A stretch of 64,000 bases of DNA from contig CM038215.1 of assembly GCA_021442155.1 (NCBI GenBank), positions 214,762,982 to 214,826,981 on the forward strand. The letters run 5' to 3'. This document shows positions 59,461 through 64,000 of the stretch, piece after piece; position 1 is the first letter of the stretch, and each line of letters starts with the position of its first letter. The position numbers were made by a program, and so were the translations under genes. The notes under the pieces were generated by a model. The model made no database searches and had not been told where the DNA came from. It was given only the letters and a program-made list of their open reading frames with translations. The stretch is from Cymbidium sinense (taxonomy: Eukaryota > Streptophyta > Magnoliopsida > Asparagales > Orchidaceae).

Positions 59461-60727
59461 TTGAGCAATTCTTTATAACTCCATGTGAAGCAGTCCTTAA
59501 ACTCAGTTAAAAGCCTAACTAAGTCATTGGTTTCTCTTCATTCAATTAAGAATTGATGTATGTCAGACATGGATCTTCTTTGGTTCTTGAGTTGATCACT
59601 TTGAGCTAATTGATGGTTGATCTGATTTCTTCTTCGAACTCTGGCGGTGCCTCTTTGACTCCAAGCTCATTTGGGTCATCTGAAGTTTCTAAGCATACCT
59701 CCTCATAAGAGTTAGCATGATTTGAGAAAAACCTTTTGGACACCAAATGAGTAGTGATGACTAGGCAATGGTTGTCGTTGTCGACTATACCCATAAATAC
59801 TGAATCCTAGTCTCGATCTTGATTAAGAATATTTGCTTTAGTTGTCCCATAACATTTTAAACTAATCTAACTTATGTTAAGACCAAGTATGTGGGATTAA
59901 TCCCTTCTTTGCTAAGTTAAGAACACAAGACGAATACTAATCAAAAGGTAATTGTATTAAATCTTTATATGAATCATCCTCAAGTTCTACATTGGCTTAT
60001 TGACTTGAGGATGAAGCTCCCAACAAAATTCTCTTTAGCTTGACATCTGTGGATGACTTCAGGCCTTCTTAACTAGTAAACCTTCAACTTTCTGGCAAAA
60101 AAGTGAGGTTACAGCTAAGGTTCCCAACTGCTATCTGACTATTCTACATAATATTAATTTAGATACATTCATGCTTTGCTTTGAGGTCTGATCTTTATCC
60201 CTGTCTAGCTTGAATATCACCTCCAAAGGCACCAACTGAGAGGGGTTGGTCGATGTGCTAACCACATGAGATTCATCCTCCGAACTGGATTCTAAGTCAA
60301 TGTGGATAGTGGGGTGTTCCTGTGAGTCAAAACATAGCTCCTATTGGGTGGCCAATAGGGAGGAGGTCTTCCACCTCTAGAACTGTCTCTATATCTGCCT
60401 CTAGCTAATGGGGGTCGAGTCATTCTACCCATGTGTTCGTATGGAGGAATGAACTATGGGTAGAATACAATATCTGTCTCTACTTCTTCCTCAATGTCTG
60501 ATTCTCTCTCACTTTTATTTTTATTTTATTTTCTTTTTTTCTTCTCTTTTTATTTTTCTTTTTCTTTTGCATCTTTTTCTTTTATTTCTTTTTCTTTTAT
60601 TTTTGAACATTCAACAAGTTCATGAGAATATACTTTGTGATTTGGAGGAAGATAGTAGGCCATATTCTCATATATCTCAACCTCTCTAATTGAAAATGGC
60701 TTCAAGTCTCCTTTGACACAATACTCT
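59461..60727 (-). pseudogene. Linker/protease-gag C-terminal remnant of the gypsy polyprotein
   Basis: Upstream of RT on the minus strand. The frame at 59794-59606 (P-P-E-F-E-E-E-I) is the typical linker before RT. Before it, acidic and Ser-rich stretches (~60250-60300) and a Lys-rich stretch (~60495-60600) can be read, but no D-S/T-G protease motif is convincing. The sequence ends abruptly where LTR H starts at 60728, so gag and any 5' LTR are missing here. Confidence 0.5.
60494..60605. repeat. Pyrimidine-rich low-complexity tract
   Basis: About 110 bases of T with scattered C, A (CTTTTT and TTTTATTT words). On the coding strand of the gypsy remnant it reads as a Lys-rich run. Confidence 0.8.
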
Positions 60728-61499
60728 TGTTGACCTCACTTTTGGAGTGAGCTCTCAACTTCCTTATCATAGATCTTGGACCCTCATAGACAATAAGATT
60801 TTCTTAGTCTTAAAACACTTCTAGTGACTAGGTGAACACTTAACCTAACCCTAGAGACCTAGAAGAGTTAGCCATAGGAATAAGTTGTGCCCTAGAAATT
60901 TTGGAGGACTTGCCTACCCTATAGCCCAAACCCAATCCTTGCTTCCTTCTTTCAAATCAAACCTTAAATTCAAATTCAAATTCCAAATCCAAATTCCAAA
61001 CCAATTCCAAATTCAAATGAGTGAAACCCATGATCAAATTAATACTTCAAACCCCTTCCTAAGCCCTTTGATTTTATCTTATGTACTTAGCCTTGACAAA
61101 ATTCAAATCAAGCCCAATTCAATTATTTTTTCAAATTCAAATCTCAAATCAAATTCCAAATCATTAACCAATTCCAAATTCAATGATTGAAACCATGATT
61201 AAACCCAATTCCAAAATCTCTTTCTAAGCCATATGAACCACCTTCATATGCTTAGTCAAAACTCTTTTAAACCAACTCAAAATTGATTGATTTCTTTATG
61301 AATCAGTTATTCATTCATTTATATTCACAAATACAAATGAAGTCCAAGTTCAAACCCTTCAATCCAAATCAAATCAAATTCCAAACTTAGCTCTTTTAGC
61401 CAAATTCTTGAACTTGGCTAAATGATACCAAATACCAATTTAAAATTCATGGATTCCTTCACGAATCAATCACTCCTATAATAATTGACCCAAATATAA

Positions 61500-62520
61500 A
61501 TATAAACCACCATTATCAAGCCAAATCCAAGCTAACCTAAATCAACCCAAGTCAAGTCCATGTTGACCTCCCTTGACTTAAAATTTTCATATAAACCAAA
61601 ACCCATTTAGCTCCAAACCAATTGCAATTGGATTTATATTTCAATCCTAGGCTCATGTGTGAGTTCAACTAAACTTGAATCAAGCCATGATCAAGCCAAT
61701 TGACCCATTTAGGCTCACTTGACCCAAAGTGGCCTAAAAGACCCCGAGCAAGTTCTAATCTAACCCAAATTAGATTAAACTAAACCCATCCAAACCTCAC
61801 AACATAACCAACAATCACCCTAGGGTGATCAATTACCTTAAATTGGGTCAAACAAAGTTAGCCTAGTCCTTTGACCAAGTCAACATATAACCCAAATGAG
61901 CCAAAATCTACCATATGCCAAATTGATTGAAACCTTTGATTCAAACCCACTCATAATCAATGATTGAACATGACCAAACCTTAATTTGAGCCAAACCTAG
62001 CCTAATTGGCCGTTTGACCCAAGTTGACTTAAATTAGCCTAAAAAGCCAAAGTAGGTCAAATCATAATTTGATTCAAATTGACTACAACCAATGGCTCAA
62101 GCCCATCCCAAATTGATTATTGAACTTGACCAAAGCCATAATTGAGCTCAAGTTGACCAATTGATCAACTTGACCCAACTTAGCCCAATTTGACCTAAAT
62201 GGTCAAATTAGCCAAAATCTAAATTAATTTCAAATTGAACCAAACCAAAACCTACAATCATTTCCAATTAGCTAATTAGACTTGACTCAACACCTAAGCT
62301 AGCCCAATTTGGTTAAATTGGTCAAATTGGTGAACTTGACCCATTTGACCTATATGAATCCAAATGAACCATAATCAAATCCAAAGCAAATTGAACCAAA
62401 TCAATGACACCACTTGGTCATTTGAACTTGACCCAACCTTTGTTTGAATTTGATGACCAATTTCAATTTGATCCAACCTAGATTCACAAGGTCAAATTGA
62501 GCCAAACCAAACAAACTCCA
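61500..62520 (+). repeat. Degenerate TTGACC/GGTCAA tandem array in LTR H
   Basis: Counterpart of the arrays in D, E and G: GACCCATTTAGGCTCACTTG, TTGACCCAACTTAGCCCAATT and CAAATTGGTCAAATTGG words at roughly 150-base intervals. Confidence 0.6.
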
Positions 62521-63700
62521 AACCACTTGAAATTTGGGCTAACCACTTTTGACCCATTCCAAATACCATAGCAAATAACCATTTTGCCCTTAAGTTTAGG
62601 GAATCTTATGAGATAAGACACATGCACATTATGTTATTTTCTCCTCCTAGCCACTTGGGACCCAATCATAGGTCCACCATGGACTAACCATAGTGGTTGG
62701 GTGACATGATCCATAGGGAGGTGAAATCACCTCCCCATTCCCATTGAAGGTTGCCAAACTGCCAAGGACAAGCACCTCCTCCCTTGGCAGCCACTCTCAC
62801 TCCATCCTCCACTCAAGGGAAGCCAACACATATGATTCCCTGCCCAAACCGTGCTCCCATGATGACCCTTTGATCGAAGAATCCAAATTAACCATGGCCA
62901 TCCGATCCGAGGAATGAGGGGGTATAACCCCTTCTCATTCTCACTCAAACTCAAAGACTCACCTCGATTGAACCCTAGAAGCTAAGGAGAGGAATCCTAG
63001 AGCCATTTCCAAGCCTTGCTAAGCTTTCCCAAATCTCCATTTTCAGTTTTACATGAAACCGAAATAGGGGAGGCCTCCCACATTTTCCATCTGCTCAAAT
63101 CTCAGCCAAAGTGCAATTAACTTTGTACACACCTTCTTTAGAGTGAGTCGAGAAAGAATGAATTCCATCTCACGAGGTGGAGTTAACAAGCACCTTCATA
63201 GCACCTTGGTCCTCCGCCAAATCAAAGTCAGGCTCAGCGGGGTTCATTTTTACCAAATGAAGCTTACTCAATTGTTGGAACTGCCGGTCATAGGCTTCGG
63301 TGAGATATGCCATTGAAACTGATCATAATGGCTTGTTCTTTTGTGAAAGAAATCTTCACATCATTTATTTTCCACCATTGGATTTGATTCATGCTTGCCC
63401 GAAGGTGTGGGATCATTTTCAACTCCATCCAAGCTTGGGTGAGCTCAGATCGAGCAGCCATTGATGGATGATAGCCATCCTTCATTGCTCGGGAGGAGAT
63501 AGATCATGGACCATCCATCCCGCGTGATTGGGATGAACGGTCCTGATTAAATTATGCTTAGCCCCCTCTATTTAATCCTTCAGAACCATAAGTTCGATCG
63601 TGGCCATTCAATCTTAGATCGGATGGTCCATGGAGATGCCATGTGCATTGCCATGTGAGTCAACACTCGAATGTGATAACTTAAATAGCAAATCTCATCA

Positions 63701-63745
63701 CACCACGTGGAAAGCGCACCCCATCAGCCACCACATGGCCCGACG
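63701..63745. promoter_or_regulatory. G-box-like pair in LTR H
   Basis: CACCACGTGGAAAGCG at ~63701 keeps one intact CACGTG. The partner ~30 bases on reads CCACATGGCCC, with one change in the core. Counterpart of the exact inverted pair in LTR D. Confidence 0.45.
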
Positions 63746-64000
63746 GGATTAAGGCTCTAAATAGGGTTAATTAATTCCTTTTTAATCCTAAAAATTTCTA
63801 AATTCATAACTAAATGTATAAAAATCCAAAAAATACAAACTAGGCTCATTTTAAAGATATTTTAGTGCAGAATTCGGGAAAATTATCAATGATTGATTTT
63901 GAATAGTAAATTTAGCTTAATTAAGGTTTAATTATAAATGTAATTAACCTAATTACTCCCTAATTAATCATCAAATTGATGTCCAACTTTCTGTGAATGT

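Larger units (their letters stand above)
60728..64000 (+). mobile_element. Giant LTR, copy H (continues beyond the window)
   Basis: Starts TGTTGACCTCACTTTTGGAG at 60728. The next ~3.3 kb match copy G in reverse complement better than any other copy: CTCTCAACTTCCTTATCATAGATCT at ~60757, the ATTCAAATTC-rich tract (60950-61200), the GACC array (61500-62500), GGTGAAATCACCTCCC (~62720) and the CACCACGTGGAAAGCGCACC block (~63701). The 3' end and target duplication are outside the window; the left-flank candidate duplication is ACTCT (60723-60727). It cuts off the 5' part of the minus-strand gypsy remnant. Confidence 0.85.

Noticed and set aside
60456..60689. 77-residue frame with a hydrophobic Phe/Leu-rich middle, resembling a membrane segment
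   Set aside because: It is the complement of a Lys-rich low-complexity tract in the gypsy remnant.

Overview
The window looks like a gene-poor, AT-rich, transposon-dominated stretch of a flowering-plant nuclear genome. The evidence is plant-type Ty3/gypsy gag and pol remnants, plant LINE fragments of two kinds (L1-like with a DUF4283 ORF1, and RTE-like with a TTG tail), a hAT-type non-autonomous element, Tourist-like MITEs and a tRNA-derived SINE. I cannot name the species; a woody dicot is only a guess. I see no intact host gene, no rRNA, no functional tRNA and no CRISPR. Almost every long open frame is either a repeat artefact or a fragment of a decayed element.

The dominant component is one family of extremely long LTRs of about 7 kb, starting TGTTGACC and ending ACACCACA. 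I find eight copies or pieces, called A to H here: A 1-4610 (-), B ~7690-9085 (+), C 15056-21237 (-), D 26843-~31990 plus 41461-42207 (+), E 33729-40682 (+), F ~44130-46552 (+), G 46553-54061 (-) and H 60728-64000 (+, runs off the window). Together they cover well over half of the sequence. E is a complete solo LTR of 6,954 bp with a perfect 5-bp target duplication (AAGAC). Each well-preserved copy has the same internal layout. A tandem array of about seven ~155-bp units rich in TTGACC/GGTCAA lies near the 5' end. It is followed by a purine/pyrimidine-mixed block with CACGTGG-like boxes, an AT-rich block, a duplicated ~240-bp box, then a promoter-like segment and about 1.5 kb to the end.

Layout by region. 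1-4610: LTR A, which cuts an L1-like LINE (4611-~6300, minus). 7690-10270: LTR piece B and a decayed gypsy gag (minus). 10271-15055: mostly unassigned AT-rich DNA. 15056-21237: LTR C carrying a hAT element. 21238-26842: intergenic DNA with a foldback-like block, a ~60-bp minisatellite, MITE-like DNA and a SINE. 26843-42207: a three-level nest, in which LTR D holds an RTE-like LINE, which holds LTR E. 42208-43833: AT microsatellites with a three-copy repeat, and a MITE. 44130-54061: LTR pieces F and G back to back. 54062-60727: gypsy internal DNA on the minus strand with a tandem-repeat-rich 3' region, integrase, an additional (archaeal-type) RNase H, the usual RNase H and RT. 60728-64000: LTR H.

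The pol order (RT, RNase H, second RNase H, integrase), the extra RNase H and the repeat-rich tract after integrase all point to the Tat lineage (the group of Ogre, Retand and Grande), which is known for very long LTRs. My working model is that the giant LTRs belong to a Tat-type family whose coding parts survive only as the gag at 9-10 kb and the pol at 56-60 kb. No single intact element is present, so that link remains an inference.
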